This document shows positions 29,641 through 38,452 of a DNA stretch of 64,000 nt, in pieces (positions within the stretch are counted from its first letter, which is position 1; each line of letters begins with the position of its first letter). A program made the position numbers and the translations under genes. The DNA is from Rhodospirillaceae bacterium (GTDB lineage Bacteria > Pseudomonadota > Alphaproteobacteria > Rhodospirillales > Rhodospirillaceae): NCBI GenBank assembly GCA_029245025.1, contig JAQWQC010000014.1, positions 20,779 through 84,778 of the forward strand, written 5' to 3'. The notes under the pieces are model-generated. The model was not told the DNA's origin and did no database searches. It saw nothing but the letters and a program-made list of their open reading frames with translations.

Positions 29641-31144
29641 TTCAAGCATGACCACTGAAAGTACCAAAGACGCCGCCAACTTGGTTTGGGTTTCTCTGGC
29701 CTTTGCCGTTGTTATGGCAACAACTTTGTTCCGTTTATTGGTTGTTTTCTCTTCGCCATTACCGCTCTTTTTTGATGAGGCGCAGTATTGGACCTGGGCG
29801 CAAGACCTCGCGTTTGGATACTATTCAAAGCCCCCTGTGATCGCTTGGGCAATCGCTGGCACCACTGCTATATGCGGTGATGGAGAGGGGTGTGTTCGTC
29901 TCAGCGCGCCGTTGTTTCATGGCGGCACGTCGATGATCATCTTTTTTATAGCAAAGACACTTTTTGACGGGCGTGCCGGATTCTGGGCGGCAGTAACCTT
30001 TGCTCTGATGCCTGCTGTCAGCTTATCCGGGATGATTGTGTCGACTGATGTGTACTTACTATTTTTTTGGTCTTTGGCTTTGTTGGCGATTATTCGTGCG
30101 GAAGGAATAGACCGGTGGGCATGGTGGGGGGTCCTTGGCTTTGCGCTCGGTTTCGGCTTGTTAAGTAAGTATGCGATGGCGTTCTTCTTGATGGGGATCG
30201 CTGTCGATTCCTTATGGCGCCGACAAGACTCGCCTGTTTGGCGCCGGCATAAATTCTGGTGGGCTCTCGGCCTCGCTGCGGTGATTTACCTACCGAACCT
30301 CATGTGGAATTGGTCCAATGGATTTCCCAGCTACATTCACACTGGGGAGAACATCAATATCAATGGAGATCTCATCAACCCAGCAAAGGCTCTTGAGTTT
30401 GTAGCAAGTCAGTTTGGTGTCTTTGGACCAATTTTGTTTACCTGTTTTCTCGCGCTCACAGTGATGCTTTTGGTGCAGCGGTCAGCAAACAACACGCTTA
30501 CGGATGTGCAGCGTCAGCTTTTCTCTTATTCACTTCCGATACTAGGGCTGATTACCTTCCAGGCCTTTTTGACACGAGCCCACGCGAATTGGGCGGCGAC
30601 AGCCTATGTCGCTGCGACCGTTCTTGTGGCTGCGGAGTTGCTAAAACGGAAGCGTGTAAATTGGTTGAAAGGTTCGCTTGCACTTCATGTCTTGGCCGCT
30701 GTTGTTCTCTACAATTTTGACCTCATCGCCCGCACATTTGATATTCCAATCACACCGGGGATGGATCCCGCCCGTCGCATGCGCGGATGGGATCATGCGG
30801 GCAAATGGGCGAGCGATCTTCAGCGCGAAATGCCTGGCTTGAAGCTTCTTTTTGACGATCGGAAAGTGATGTCCGCCCTGACCTACTATGTAAAACCGCA
30901 TCCCTTCGACGCCGTGATGTGGAATCCAACAGGTAAGCGTAACAATCACTTTGAGTTATTCACTGATATAACGGGGTCAGAAGGAGATGATTTTCTCTAT
31001 GTGATTCGCCAAGACTGGCCAGAAAGAGCTGGTTCTTCCTTCGCCAAATCGAAACTGATTGCCACATTTCGTTCGCGTGCATATTCGGGTGATGCATTGG
31101 AACTCAGTGCATACTTGTTGAGCGATTTTAGAGGCTACGAGTAG
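29627..31144 (+). CDS. PMT-family (GT39-like) membrane glycosyltransferase
   Basis: A 505-residue GT-C enzyme. LPLFFDEAQYWTWAQDL, with the catalytic acidic pair, then GYYSKPPVIAW and the later GLLSKYAMAF segment define the PMT_2 (GT39/83) group, which transfers sugars from polyprenyl phosphate to lipid or protein acceptors on the outer face of the inner membrane. About ten helices precede a C-terminal soluble part. The ATG at 29627 overlaps the lptG end by 14 bases; the ATG at 29648, just after that stop, is an alternative. It overlaps the next PAP2 start by one base. Confidence 0.87.
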   Translation: MRMVNSSMTTESTKDAANLVWVSLAFAVVMATTLFRLLVVFSSPLPLFFDEAQYWTWAQDLAFGYYSKPPVIAWAIAGTTAICGDGEGCVRLSAPLFHGGTSMIIFFIAKTLFDGRAGFWAAVTFALMPAVSLSGMIVSTDVYLLFFWSLALLAIIRAEGIDRWAWWGVLGFALGFGLLSKYAMAFFLMGIAVDSLWRRQDSPVWRRHKFWWALGLAAVIYLPNLMWNWSNGFPSYIHTGENININGDLINPAKALEFVASQFGVFGPILFTCFLALTVMLLVQRSANNTLTDVQRQLFSYSLPILGLITFQAFLTRAHANWAATAYVAATVLVAAELLKRKRVNWLKGSLALHVLAAVVLYNFDLIARTFDIPITPGMDPARRMRGWDHAGKWASDLQREMPGLKLLFDDRKVMSALTYYVKPHPFDAVMWNPTGKRNNHFELFTDITGSEGDDFLYVIRQDWPERAGSSFAKSKLIATFRSRAYSGDALELSAYLLSDFRGYE

Positions 31145-31833
31145 TGGTGCGCCCGTCCATTTTATTTGTGGGCAAACACCCTTGGTTCTTTGCTGTGGGA
31201 CTTGCTGGTCTCGTGAGTGTGTTCCCGGTCCTCGATTTATGGACCAGTGGACTCTTTTTCAATCATTCGACAGCGAATTGGACTCCACGGTCTAATTTCA
31301 TGCAGTTCGCGCGAAGCGGGGTGCCGCCTCTGATCATCGGGGCACTACTCTTTTGTCTCGTGTTGTGGCTGGCCGGTAAAATATTGCGGCAACAGTTTTG
31401 GGATATGTCCGGACGGGAAGCCGGTTTTCTTTTGTTGACGATACTTCTTGGGCCCGGGTTGGTCGTTGAGAGCGTCCTCAAGGTTTATTCTGGAAGGGCT
31501 CGTCCTCGCGACATAGCTGTTTTTGGCGGCGAAGACCCTTTCACACCCGCTATTTGGCTGGCAGAGGCTTGCAGCCGTAACTGTTCCTTCGTGTCGGGTC
31601 ATGCTGCGCTGGCGTTTTGGGTGACAGCTTTTGCGTTTCTTTTTCCGGTCGGGCGCCGCCGACCAATACTTTTGATGGGCATAGTGTGCGGATTGCTCAT
31701 GGGATTGGTGCGAATGGCTGAAGGCGCACATTTTCTCAGCGATATCTTATTTGCTGGCCTTATTGTAGTTGGGATTAATACCTATGTGGCCAAACTCATG
31801 CTCAGCAATAGGAATGCAAACGATGGCGCTTAA
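31144..31833 (+). CDS. PAP2-family lipid phosphatase (LpxE/LpxF-like)
   Basis: A 229-residue, six-helix membrane phosphatase with motifs KVYSGRARPRD (K-x6-RP), CSFVSGHAAL (SGH) and RMAEGAHFLSD (R-x5-H-x3-D). The CSRNCSFVSGHAALAFW region resembles LpxE/LpxF-type lipid A phosphatases. It starts with GTG at 31144, overlapping the glycosyltransferase stop by one base. The lptG-GT-PAP2 run suggests LPS modification. It is the second GT/PAP2 pair in the window and not a close copy of the first. Confidence 0.87.
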   Translation: MVRPSILFVGKHPWFFAVGLAGLVSVFPVLDLWTSGLFFNHSTANWTPRSNFMQFARSGVPPLIIGALLFCLVLWLAGKILRQQFWDMSGREAGFLLLTILLGPGLVVESVLKVYSGRARPRDIAVFGGEDPFTPAIWLAEACSRNCSFVSGHAALAFWVTAFAFLFPVGRRRPILLMGIVCGLLMGLVRMAEGAHFLSDILFAGLIVVGINTYVAKLMLSNRNANDGA

Positions 31834-32334
31834 AGGCCTTGCATGCAAGTTATCGGGAAAACTTGCTGATACGTTTGTAGAAAAGTCAGATCGCGGACCT
31901 TGGCAGCCCGCGCAATGGGAGTGTCCTCGCCTCTTGTTGATCGATTAGGATAGGATGCCGGAACTATACAGACGTCGGCGGGTTTTTTGCGTTTTGGCAT
32001 CAAGGTGCAAGCACCCCGTGTATTTATGTTGGTCATACGGAAGATCTCGCGACCACCGCTTGAAGCGGCGCAGAATAACCCGGATTCAGCGCAATACGAT
32101 CGCAATGACGGTGTTTATGTGACGTGGGCTGGGTGTGAGCTAGAGGGCCGCGCTGGCGAGGTCTTGTTTTGAAGAATATTTTGAACCCAGCTATCGATCA
32201 ATTATTGCTGGGTGTTCCAGAAGAAGCCGACCCAGAAACCAAGTCAATCGAATTTCTACTTCCGCTCGACTAAACTCGTGTTCTTTTTGGTCGACGGGGA
32301 GTCATTCGTACTTGGTCTTGGCCGTTGAATCGTT
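31834..32334. other. 500-base stretch without an intact gene, possible remnants
   Basis: No complete gene is supportable. A plus-strand frame around 31987-32172 ends in DGVYVTWAGCELEGRAGEVLF. Another frame takes over at about 32160-32273 (LKNILNPAIDQLLLGVPEEADPE), coding-like in composition and ending in TAA. Together they look like one short gene broken by a frameshift, but I do not recognise the family. Confidence 0.35.
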
Positions 32335-32346
32335 ATGCTCTCGGGT

Positions 32347-33138
32347 ATGAAAAAATATTATGTCGATGGCCCTATAGGGCAAGTTCACGTGCGAGAGTTG
32401 GGGGAAGGTCCGGCCCTTGTGTTGCTTCACCAAACGGCGTGGTCTTCGCTGCAGTTTAAACACGCGATGCCATATTTGGCCGACCGTGGGTTGCGCTGTA
32501 TCGCTATTGATACTCCAGGATACGGTTTGTCAGATGGACCTGAAGACCCGCCGTCTGTGCAGGATTACGCAGATTCTCTATCTGTTGCTTTTGACCAATT
32601 AGACGTCGATCAGCCTGCTGTACTGGGGCATCACACCGGGGTTTCTATTGCGACGGCTTTTGCGGCCAAGTATCCAGAGAAGATCAGGCAATTGCTTCTC
32701 CATGGAATACCTATCTACACTCCGGAGAGGCGAGCTGAGCGGTTGGCAAAACCGCACTTTGATCAAAGCCCCAAGCCCGATGGTTCGCATTTTACAGACC
32801 GCTGGGCGTTGGCCAACTCCGCGTCCGGTGGAACGGCCTCGCCAAACGCGATCCATTGGTCTTTGGTTCAATTCTTTTGGGCAGGGCCGAACGAATGGTT
32901 CGGTCACCATGCCGCGTTTAAATACGACATCGATGTTGACTACAAAGCGCTCACTGTTCCGACTGTAGTGATCTCCAACACCGGCGATGTTTTGCACGAG
33001 AGGATGCCTTATCTCCGAGAAACGCGACCAGATTTTAAGTTTGCTGAGCTAGACGGCGGAACGTTCCACATTATTTTCGACGAGCCTGAACGGTGGTCAG
33101 CACTGGTGGCGGATCATGTTCTAGGTGTGGCGTCATGA
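32347..33138 (+). CDS. Alpha/beta hydrolase with GHHTG elbow (first of tandem pair)
   Basis: A 263-residue alpha/beta-hydrolase-fold protein. HQTAWSSLQF is the oxyanion strand-loop and DTPGYGLSDGP the typical loop after strand 4. At the nucleophile elbow the sequence is G94-H-H-T-G98, so His96 stands where a catalytic Ser, Asp or Cys is expected. The later D in SNTGDVLHER and the H in GGTFHIIFDEP fit the acid and base. A cap domain spans about 125-200. I chose MKKYYVDG at 32347; an upstream ATG adds four residues. Its stop overlaps the next gene's ATG. The non-standard elbow recurs in the paralogue, so it is not a sequencing error. Substrate unknown. Confidence 0.85.
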   Translation: MKKYYVDGPIGQVHVRELGEGPALVLLHQTAWSSLQFKHAMPYLADRGLRCIAIDTPGYGLSDGPEDPPSVQDYADSLSVAFDQLDVDQPAVLGHHTGVSIATAFAAKYPEKIRQLLLHGIPIYTPERRAERLAKPHFDQSPKPDGSHFTDRWALANSASGGTASPNAIHWSLVQFFWAGPNEWFGHHAAFKYDIDVDYKALTVPTVVISNTGDVLHERMPYLRETRPDFKFAELDGGTFHIIFDEPERWSALVADHVLGVAS

Positions 33139-33923
33139 AACCCTGCCGCGGATACGTCGAAGGCCCGACGGGTCAAATCCATTTCCAGACGCTCGGAGAG
33201 GGGATTTTGTTAGTGTTGTTTTATCAGTCACCAAGCTCATCCAACATGTTTCACAAGGCTTATCCTTTGTTGGCGGCGGCTGGCATTCAGGCCATTGGTG
33301 TTGATACACCTGGGTTCGGCAGTTCTGATGTGCCCGACCCAAGGCCATCGGTCCAAGATTACGCCACCGCCTTTGCACCGGTGCTAGATCACTTTGGATT
33401 AAAGGCCGCCCATTTTCTTGGTCACCACACAGGTGCCGCGAATGTTGCGGAGTTTGCTCGCCAACATCCTGACCGGGTTGAGACCCTCATTCTTAACGGT
33501 CCGCCAATATTCTCCAAAGAGGAACGAGAGGGGCGGGTGGGCGCGCCAGGTCCGACACCCATTGAGCCAGACGGCAGTCACCTGACGACACGATGGAATG
33601 CGCGCATAGCTGCGACGGTCGGTTGGTCTGATATCGACGCAATGCACAATAATGTGCTGCAAACGCTATGGGCCGGTGAAACATTCTGGTATGGCCACGC
33701 GGCAGCCTATGAATACGATATTACCGATGCCTTCATGGGGCTAAAAATGTCCGCTTTGATTCTCACCAACACGGGTGACGACATCTACCATCTGAGCTGC
33801 CGGGCGCGGGACATGCGACCGGACATGGCGTTTGTCGAGTTAGATGGTGGAACCCACGATATCGTCGATGAACAACCTCAAGCGTGGACCGATGCGGTGA
33901 TTACTTTCATCAAAGGCGCGTGA
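33135..33923 (+). CDS. Alpha/beta hydrolase with GHHTG elbow (second of tandem pair)
   Basis: A 262-residue paralogue of the preceding gene, sharing the start pattern GYVEGPTGQIHFQTLGEG, the DTPGFGSSD loop and the elbow G96-H-H-T-G100, again with His98 in the nucleophile position. The distal motifs TNTGDDIYH and GGTHDIVDEQP match its neighbour. The ATG at 33135 overlaps the upstream stop by 4 bases (ATGA), so the two are translationally coupled and probably act together, perhaps as a heterodimer. It lies 72 bases before a type III polyketide synthase and may serve the same pathway. Activity not predictable. Confidence 0.85.
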   Translation: MKPCRGYVEGPTGQIHFQTLGEGILLVLFYQSPSSSNMFHKAYPLLAAAGIQAIGVDTPGFGSSDVPDPRPSVQDYATAFAPVLDHFGLKAAHFLGHHTGAANVAEFARQHPDRVETLILNGPPIFSKEEREGRVGAPGPTPIEPDGSHLTTRWNARIAATVGWSDIDAMHNNVLQTLWAGETFWYGHAAAYEYDITDAFMGLKMSALILTNTGDDIYHLSCRARDMRPDMAFVELDGGTHDIVDEQPQAWTDAVITFIKGA

Positions 33924-33995
33924 GGAAAGCCCTATTCTCCTGGATTTCGCCGTAATTTTAAGCGGTAGATGACTCACCTCTGATAGCATGAGCTC

Positions 33996-35063
33996 ATGAC
34001 GTCTGAACCAGCACATATTTATTCCGTCAAGACGGCTTACCCTCCGCATGTCATGCGCCAGGTCGACGTGACCACTAAAGCTGCCGAAGTCTTTGATCAT
34101 AAACCAGATTATTTCAGGAGGATGGCGGCGGCCTATGGCAATGCCGGTGTGGAGACACGCCACTCCTGTGTTCCACTCGACTGGTATCTCGAGCCCCACG
34201 GCTGGCCAGAGCGCACGCGGCTGTACGAAGAGAACGCCATTGCGCTGCTTGCAGAGGCGGGGGCGTCCTGTATGGCTGCTGCCGATGTCTTGCCGACTGA
34301 CATTGCGGCAACCGTGGTTGTGTCAAGTACCGGCGTCGTCACGCCGAGTTTGGATTCCCTGCTCCAAGGACCGTTAGGCTTGAAACCCCATGTTCAGAGA
34401 CTTCCAATTTTTGGGCTTGGGTGTGCGGGGGGTGTCGTTGGCCTGTCCCGCGCTGCAGCTGTGGCGAGCAGCTTGCCCGGGCGTTGGGTTCTCTTTCTCT
34501 GTGTTGAGTTGTGTGGTTTGACCTTTCGACCGTCGGACGACAGCAAAGCCAACCTCATTGGTACCGCAATCTTTGGGGACGGCGCCGCTGCTCTGTTAAT
34601 CAAAGTGCCCGAGGCCGCTAGCAACCGAGCGCCTTGTGCAGCAGTCTCCGCATGGGGCGAGCACACATGGCCAGACTCTCGCGAAACAATGGGATGGAGG
34701 GTTGAGGACGACGGTCTCGGCGTTGTGTTCTCAAGAGAGATTCCCAACTTAGTGCGCCGAGAATTGCGCCCGGTCACGGATCACTTTCTCCAAAATAATT
34801 GCCTCACGCTTTCTGATTTGGATGGTGTTCTGTGTCACCCCGGCGGCGGAAAAGTTTTGTCAGCGATGGAGGCGTCTCTGGAGTTGGAGGGCGGTGATTT
34901 GCGTCATGCGCGGTCTGTCCTGCGTGATCGTGGTAATATGTCAGCGGTAACAGTGCTCGCGGTTCTAGAGCGGGCACTGGAGTCACATGATACTGGGAGG
35001 CACCTCATGACCGCGCTCGGCCCAGGTTTTACTGCCGCAATGGCGTTGGTGGACTTGAAATGA
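33996..35063 (+). CDS. Type III polyketide synthase (chalcone synthase-like)
   Basis: Homodimeric ketosynthase that extends an acyl-CoA with malonyl-CoA and cyclises the product to an alkylresorcinol or alkylpyrone-type ring. 355 residues with the complete catalytic triad: C143 in GLGCAGG, H281 in LCHPGGGKV and N314 in RGNMSA. The N-terminus has the usual substrate-tunnel segment, and FGDGAAALL and LGPGFTAAMALV are conserved. The next gene encodes an isoprenylcysteine-methyltransferase-like protein. The same pairing occurs in the srsA-srsB phenolic-lipid operon of Streptomyces and in alkylresorcinol loci elsewhere, so a methylated long-chain phenolic lipid is the likely product. Confidence 0.92.
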   Translation: MTSEPAHIYSVKTAYPPHVMRQVDVTTKAAEVFDHKPDYFRRMAAAYGNAGVETRHSCVPLDWYLEPHGWPERTRLYEENAIALLAEAGASCMAAADVLPTDIAATVVVSSTGVVTPSLDSLLQGPLGLKPHVQRLPIFGLGCAGGVVGLSRAAAVASSLPGRWVLFLCVELCGLTFRPSDDSKANLIGTAIFGDGAAALLIKVPEAASNRAPCAAVSAWGEHTWPDSRETMGWRVEDDGLGVVFSREIPNLVRRELRPVTDHFLQNNCLTLSDLDGVLCHPGGGKVLSAMEASLELEGGDLRHARSVLRDRGNMSAVTVLAVLERALESHDTGRHLMTALGPGFTAAMALVDLK

Positions 35064-35081
35064 TGGCGGGGGTCTAAGGTC

Positions 35082-35582
35082 ATGCAATGGGCTGCTATCG
35101 CAATACTGGTGTGCGTTGCCCTTCAAAGGTTAGGTGAGTTGGTCCTCGATGAGAGGAACACAAGCGCACTGATGGCTGATAGCGGCGTTGAATTTGGTGC
35201 AAGGCACTATCCCTTATTTCTCATCCTTCACAGTTCCTGGTTGATCAGTCTGTTTGCTTGGACAGTGTGGAAGTCCCCGGAGGTCCATTGGATTTTGTTC
35301 GGTGTATACCTTTTGCTTCAAGCTGCGCGTGTTTGGATCTTAACAACACTTGGCCGATTCTGGACGACACGCATTATAATTGTTCCCGGTGCGCCGCTTG
35401 TCACTTCTGGGCCTTATAGATTTGTACGTCATCCCAATTATTGGATTGTCATTTTTGAAATCGCGCTCTTGCCAGCAGTTTTGGGGGCCTGGGAAATCGC
35501 AGTCGTTTTTTCGCTCATGAACGCTGCGCTCTTGTTTCATCGCATACGTGTCGAAAATGCAGCACTCTCACCGCGTCGCTGA
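35082..35582 (+). CDS. Isoprenylcysteine carboxyl methyltransferase-like membrane enzyme
   Basis: A 166-residue integral membrane methyltransferase with four or five helices. The GPYRFVRHPNYWIVIFEI segment is the AdoMet-binding signature of the ICMT/PEMT family, and the C-terminal HRIRVENAAL matches the final conserved Arg/Glu motif. Bacterial members next to type III polyketide synthases, such as SrsB, O-methylate the phenolic lipid. It starts 18 bases after the synthase stop, so co-transcription is likely. It is convergent with recX, 6 bases apart. Confidence 0.88.
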   Translation: MQWAAIAILVCVALQRLGELVLDERNTSALMADSGVEFGARHYPLFLILHSSWLISLFAWTVWKSPEVHWILFGVYLLLQAARVWILTTLGRFWTTRIIIVPGAPLVTSGPYRFVRHPNYWIVIFEIALLPAVLGAWEIAVVFSLMNAALLFHRIRVENAALSPRR

Positions 35583-35588
35583 ATCTGA

Positions 35589-36179
35589 CTACATCAAGTC
35601 ATCTTCTGTTTCCGCTTCGACAACTTTCCTGGCGATGTCGAATTTAAATCCCGCCCGGCCTAGTACGGCGAGTTCCTTCTGCTTCAATTCAGACGTGATC
35701 TCTTTGATTCTAAATGGGCCCAAACGCCGACGTGTTGCATAGGCGCGGGCCGCTTCTAGGTCCGGATCGCCAAATTCCGCTGTCGCATGCTCAAGGGCGG
35801 CATTGATGGTGCTGGTGGCTATTCCTTTTGACGCGAGGTAAGCGCGTATCTTGAGTGGAGATTGACCACGTCGCAGCATGGTTAGGGTTTTGCCGTCCGC
35901 GTATCGAGTGTCGTCGATGGCTGTAGAACGGACCAAACCATCCACGACTTCATCGATCCAGGCCTTTGCCTGTTCCATATCTGTGTCGTAATGGCGGGAC
36001 GCTTTAAGTGTGCGTCGGTAAAGCACCCGGCGCAAATTCTCTGCGCTGGTAGCGAAACGCTCCAAATGGTAAAGGGCAATATTACGGAGGCGGTCTTTGG
36101 TGATGCGCCGTGGCACTTTACGCGCGGGCTTCCGCGTATCCTTGGCTGCTTCCTTCCTGTTTGAAGTTCGGTCTACCAC
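35589..36179 (-). CDS. recX: Regulatory protein RecX
   Basis: Cytoplasmic modulator that binds RecA filaments and limits recombinase activity. 196 residues. A basic N-terminal extension (TRKPARKVPRRITKDRLRN) precedes three-helix RecX repeats: ALYHLERFATSAENLRRVL, DEVVDGLVRSTAIDDTRYADGKTLTMLRRGQSPLKIRAYLASKGI in its key positions, and a third repeat ending FKFDIARKVV. It is not next to recA here, which is usual for alphaproteobacteria. Confidence 0.9.
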   Translation of the reverse strand: MVDRTSNRKEAAKDTRKPARKVPRRITKDRLRNIALYHLERFATSAENLRRVLYRRTLKASRHYDTDMEQAKAWIDEVVDGLVRSTAIDDTRYADGKTLTMLRRGQSPLKIRAYLASKGIATSTINAALEHATAEFGDPDLEAARAYATRRRLGPFRIKEITSELKQKELAVLGRAGFKFDIARKVVEAETEDDLM

Positions 36180-36248
36180 GCAGCCACCCCTTGATATCCA
36201 TGTCTGCGAAGCCTAAACCAACTAACCGAGCAAGGCACGAGGTGAGGC

Positions 36249-37064
36249 TTGAACAATACGACCCAGAATCGAGAGTTTTTGATACCTCATCCTCGCGATG
36301 TGGGGGCCGTGAATTGGCGCGGCATGTGGGAACTTTATATGAAAGAGGTCCGCCGCTTCTCGAAGGTGGCCACTCAGACCGTTGGTGCGCCAATGGTCAC
36401 CACTTTACTGTTCCTTATCATTTTTACGTTCGCTTTTGACCGTCCGGCTGTTGCTGGTGTGCCGTTCAATGACTTTCTAGTGCCCGGTCTCATAATGATG
36501 TCGATCGTTCAGAACGCGTTTGCAAACACGTCCTCTTCTATTCTGGTCGCTAAAGTTCAAGGTAATATTGTAGACGTATTAATGCCGCCTCTTAGCGCTG
36601 TGGAATTAACGGTCGCTTGGACTTTTGGTGCCGTGACGCGCGGCATCGTTGTCGGTATTTCGGCGGCAATTGCCATGTCATTTTTTGCCGATATGCATCT
36701 GCACAATCCGTTTCTGATCGTCTATCACGCCCTAATGGGCGCAGTCTTCATGGCTTGTGGTGGTATTATTGGGGCGATCTGGGCCGATAAGTTTGATCAC
36801 ATGGCAGCAGTGACCAATTTCGTGATTACACCGCTCACCTTCCTCTCGGGCACGTTCTACACGATTGACCGTTTACCTGAAGGTTTGCGTTTCATTTGCC
36901 AGTACAACCCATTTTTCTATGCCATAGACGGCTTTCGCCATGGGTTTCTTGGTCAGGATTCAACCCAGGTGGGATTGGGAGTAGCGATTACGGGTTTAAC
37001 CGCGTTGGCAGCACTAACGACTACTTATTTGATGCTCAAGAGTGGCTATAAACTCAAGGCCTAG
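36249..37064 (+). CDS. ABC-2 type transporter permease (YadH/NodJ-like)
   Basis: A 271-residue inner-membrane permease with six helices. NWRGMWELYMKEVRRF before helix 1 and the MPPLSAVELTVAW and FLSGTFYTIDRLPEGLRFICQYNP stretches are characteristic of ABC-2 permeases exporting polysaccharides or lipids. The matching ATPase gene, normally adjacent and upstream, is not present here. The first in-frame start is TTG at 36249, with GGTGAGG immediately before it, closer than usual. A later GTG or ATG is possible, so the start is uncertain. Confidence 0.84.
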   Translation: MNNTTQNREFLIPHPRDVGAVNWRGMWELYMKEVRRFSKVATQTVGAPMVTTLLFLIIFTFAFDRPAVAGVPFNDFLVPGLIMMSIVQNAFANTSSSILVAKVQGNIVDVLMPPLSAVELTVAWTFGAVTRGIVVGISAAIAMSFFADMHLHNPFLIVYHALMGAVFMACGGIIGAIWADKFDHMAAVTNFVITPLTFLSGTFYTIDRLPEGLRFICQYNPFFYAIDGFRHGFLGQDSTQVGLGVAITGLTALAALTTTYLMLKSGYKLKA

Positions 37065-37139
37065 GCTGGGTTCTTCCCATTGCTGCTAAGGCCAAATGAT
37101 TGACAAAATAGGGTTGAGAGCGATAAAACGGCTGAACTC

Positions 37140-37170
37140 GGGCGGTCTTTTGGCCGCCCCTTCTATTTTT
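37140..37170 (+). terminator. Intrinsic terminator after the ABC-2 permease
   Basis: GGGCGG, an 8-base loop (TCTTTTGG) and CCGCCC, followed by TTCTATTTTT, form a typical Rho-independent terminator on the plus strand, about 75 bases after the permease stop. Confidence 0.75.
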
Positions 37171-37215
37171 CACGTCAGAGAAACGTGACTAATGGGCAAT
37201 AACTAATGTTTCATG

Positions 37216-37251
37216 CCCCGCGGACAGGACAGTGCGCGGGGCCTTGTGTTT
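37216..37251 (+). promoter_or_regulatory. GC-rich hairpin in the argD leader
   Basis: CCCCGCG (37216-37222) pairs with CGCGGGG (37235-37241) around a 12-base loop, followed by CCTTGTGTTTT. It lies 25-60 bases before the argD start. It could be a weak attenuator or a second terminator of the upstream unit. No ARG box was evident. Confidence 0.35.
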
Positions 37252-37275
37252 TAAGAAAGCGATGAGGGTCAGGCC

Positions 37276-38451
37276 ATGTCGACGCAGGCTGTTATGTCCA
37301 CTTATGCAAGAACAGACCTTGTTTTCGAACGGGGTGAAGGGTCGTGGCTGATCTCTGCCGATGGCCAGAGCTTTCTTGATTTTAACAGCGGTATCGCCGT
37401 GAGTGCCCTCGGCCACGCTCACCCGCATCTGGTAGAGGCGTTGCAAGATCAGGCTGGAAAGTTTTGGCATTGCTCAAACTTGTACCGCATTGATGGTCAG
37501 GAAAAATTGGCTCAGCGGCTCATCGATGCGTCTTTCGCAGATACGGCGTTCTTCTGCAATTCGGGTGCTGAGGCGTTGGAGTGTGCCATTAAGACAGCGC
37601 GGCGGTATCACCAAGCTGGTGGGCGTCCTGAGAAGTACCGGATCATTACAGCTGATAACGCATTCCATGGTCGGACTTTGGCAACGATTGCAGCAGGTGG
37701 GCAGGCTAAACATCTGGATGGTTTTGCGCCCGTGGTTGATGCCTTTGATCATATTCCTTTTGGCAATCTGAATGAAGCACGGGCAGCGGTCACCGAAGAA
37801 ACGGCAGCTGTGCTTGTTGAGCCGGTCCAGGGTGAGGGCGGCTTGGCCGTGGCGACCGACGATTATCTAAAAGGGCTTCGCGCCATGGCCAATGATCATG
37901 GATTACTCTTGATTTACGACGAAGTTCAATGCGGCATGGGCCGGACAGGCAATATGTTTGCCTACGAGAAATCCGGTGTAGCGCCAGATATCATGGCTCT
38001 TGCAAAAGCGCTGGGTGGTGGGTTTCCTGTTGGCGCTTGCTTGGCAACGGCCGAGGCTGCCGAGCACATGGTTCCGGGTACTCATGGATCGACCTTTGGA
38101 GGTAACCCGCTCGCGATGGCTGCCGCAAATGCCGTTCTAGACGTCATGCTGGCTGGGGGGTTCGTGGCCAGAGTGCAAGCGGCTTCGAAGAAGTTGCGCT
38201 CCGGTTTAGATGGCCTTGTTGCGAACAATGAGAGTGTGTTTGAAGGTGTGCGCGGCAGGGGACTCATGCTTGGGCTTAAGTGCCACGTCCCGAATGGTGA
38301 TGTCGTAAATGCGCTTATTGACCAGCATATGCTTACGGTTGTCGCGGGCGATAATGTTGTTCGGCTTCTTCCCCCTTTGACGGTATCTAATGAAGACATT
38401 GAATTGGCTTTAGCTAAGTTGGACGCAGCTGCAAAAGTGCTGGCGGGTTGA
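37276..38451 (+). CDS. argD: Acetylornithine aminotransferase
   Basis: PLP-dependent class III aminotransferase converting N-acetylglutamate semialdehyde to N-acetylornithine; in many bacteria it also serves succinyl-DAP. 391 residues. [15 protein letters not shown] is the phosphate-binding region, [15 protein letters not shown] holds the Asp contacting the pyridine nitrogen, and [14 protein letters not shown] carries the PLP lysine. [12 protein letters not shown] is the class III signature end. First of argD-argF-hslO, a conserved alphaproteobacterial operon, with argF starting 1 base after its stop. Confidence 0.95.
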   Translation: MSTQAVMSTYARTDLVFERGEGSWLISADGQSFLDFNSGIAVSALGHAHPHLVEALQDQAGKFWHCSNLYRIDGQEKLAQRLIDASFADTAFFCNSGAEALECAIKTARRYHQAGGRPEKYRIITADNAFHGRTLATIAAGGQAKHLDGFAPVVDAFDHIPFGNLNEARAAVTEETAAVLVEPVQGEGGLAVATDDYLKGLRAMANDHGLLLIYDEVQCGMGRTGNMFAYEKSGVAPDIMALAKALGGGFPVGACLATAEAAEHMVPGTHGSTFGGNPLAMAAANAVLDVMLAGGFVARVQAASKKLRSGLDGLVANNESVFEGVRGRGLMLGLKCHVPNGDVVNALIDQHMLTVVAGDNVVRLLPPLTVSNEDIELALAKLDAAAKVLAG

Positions 38452-38452
38452 T

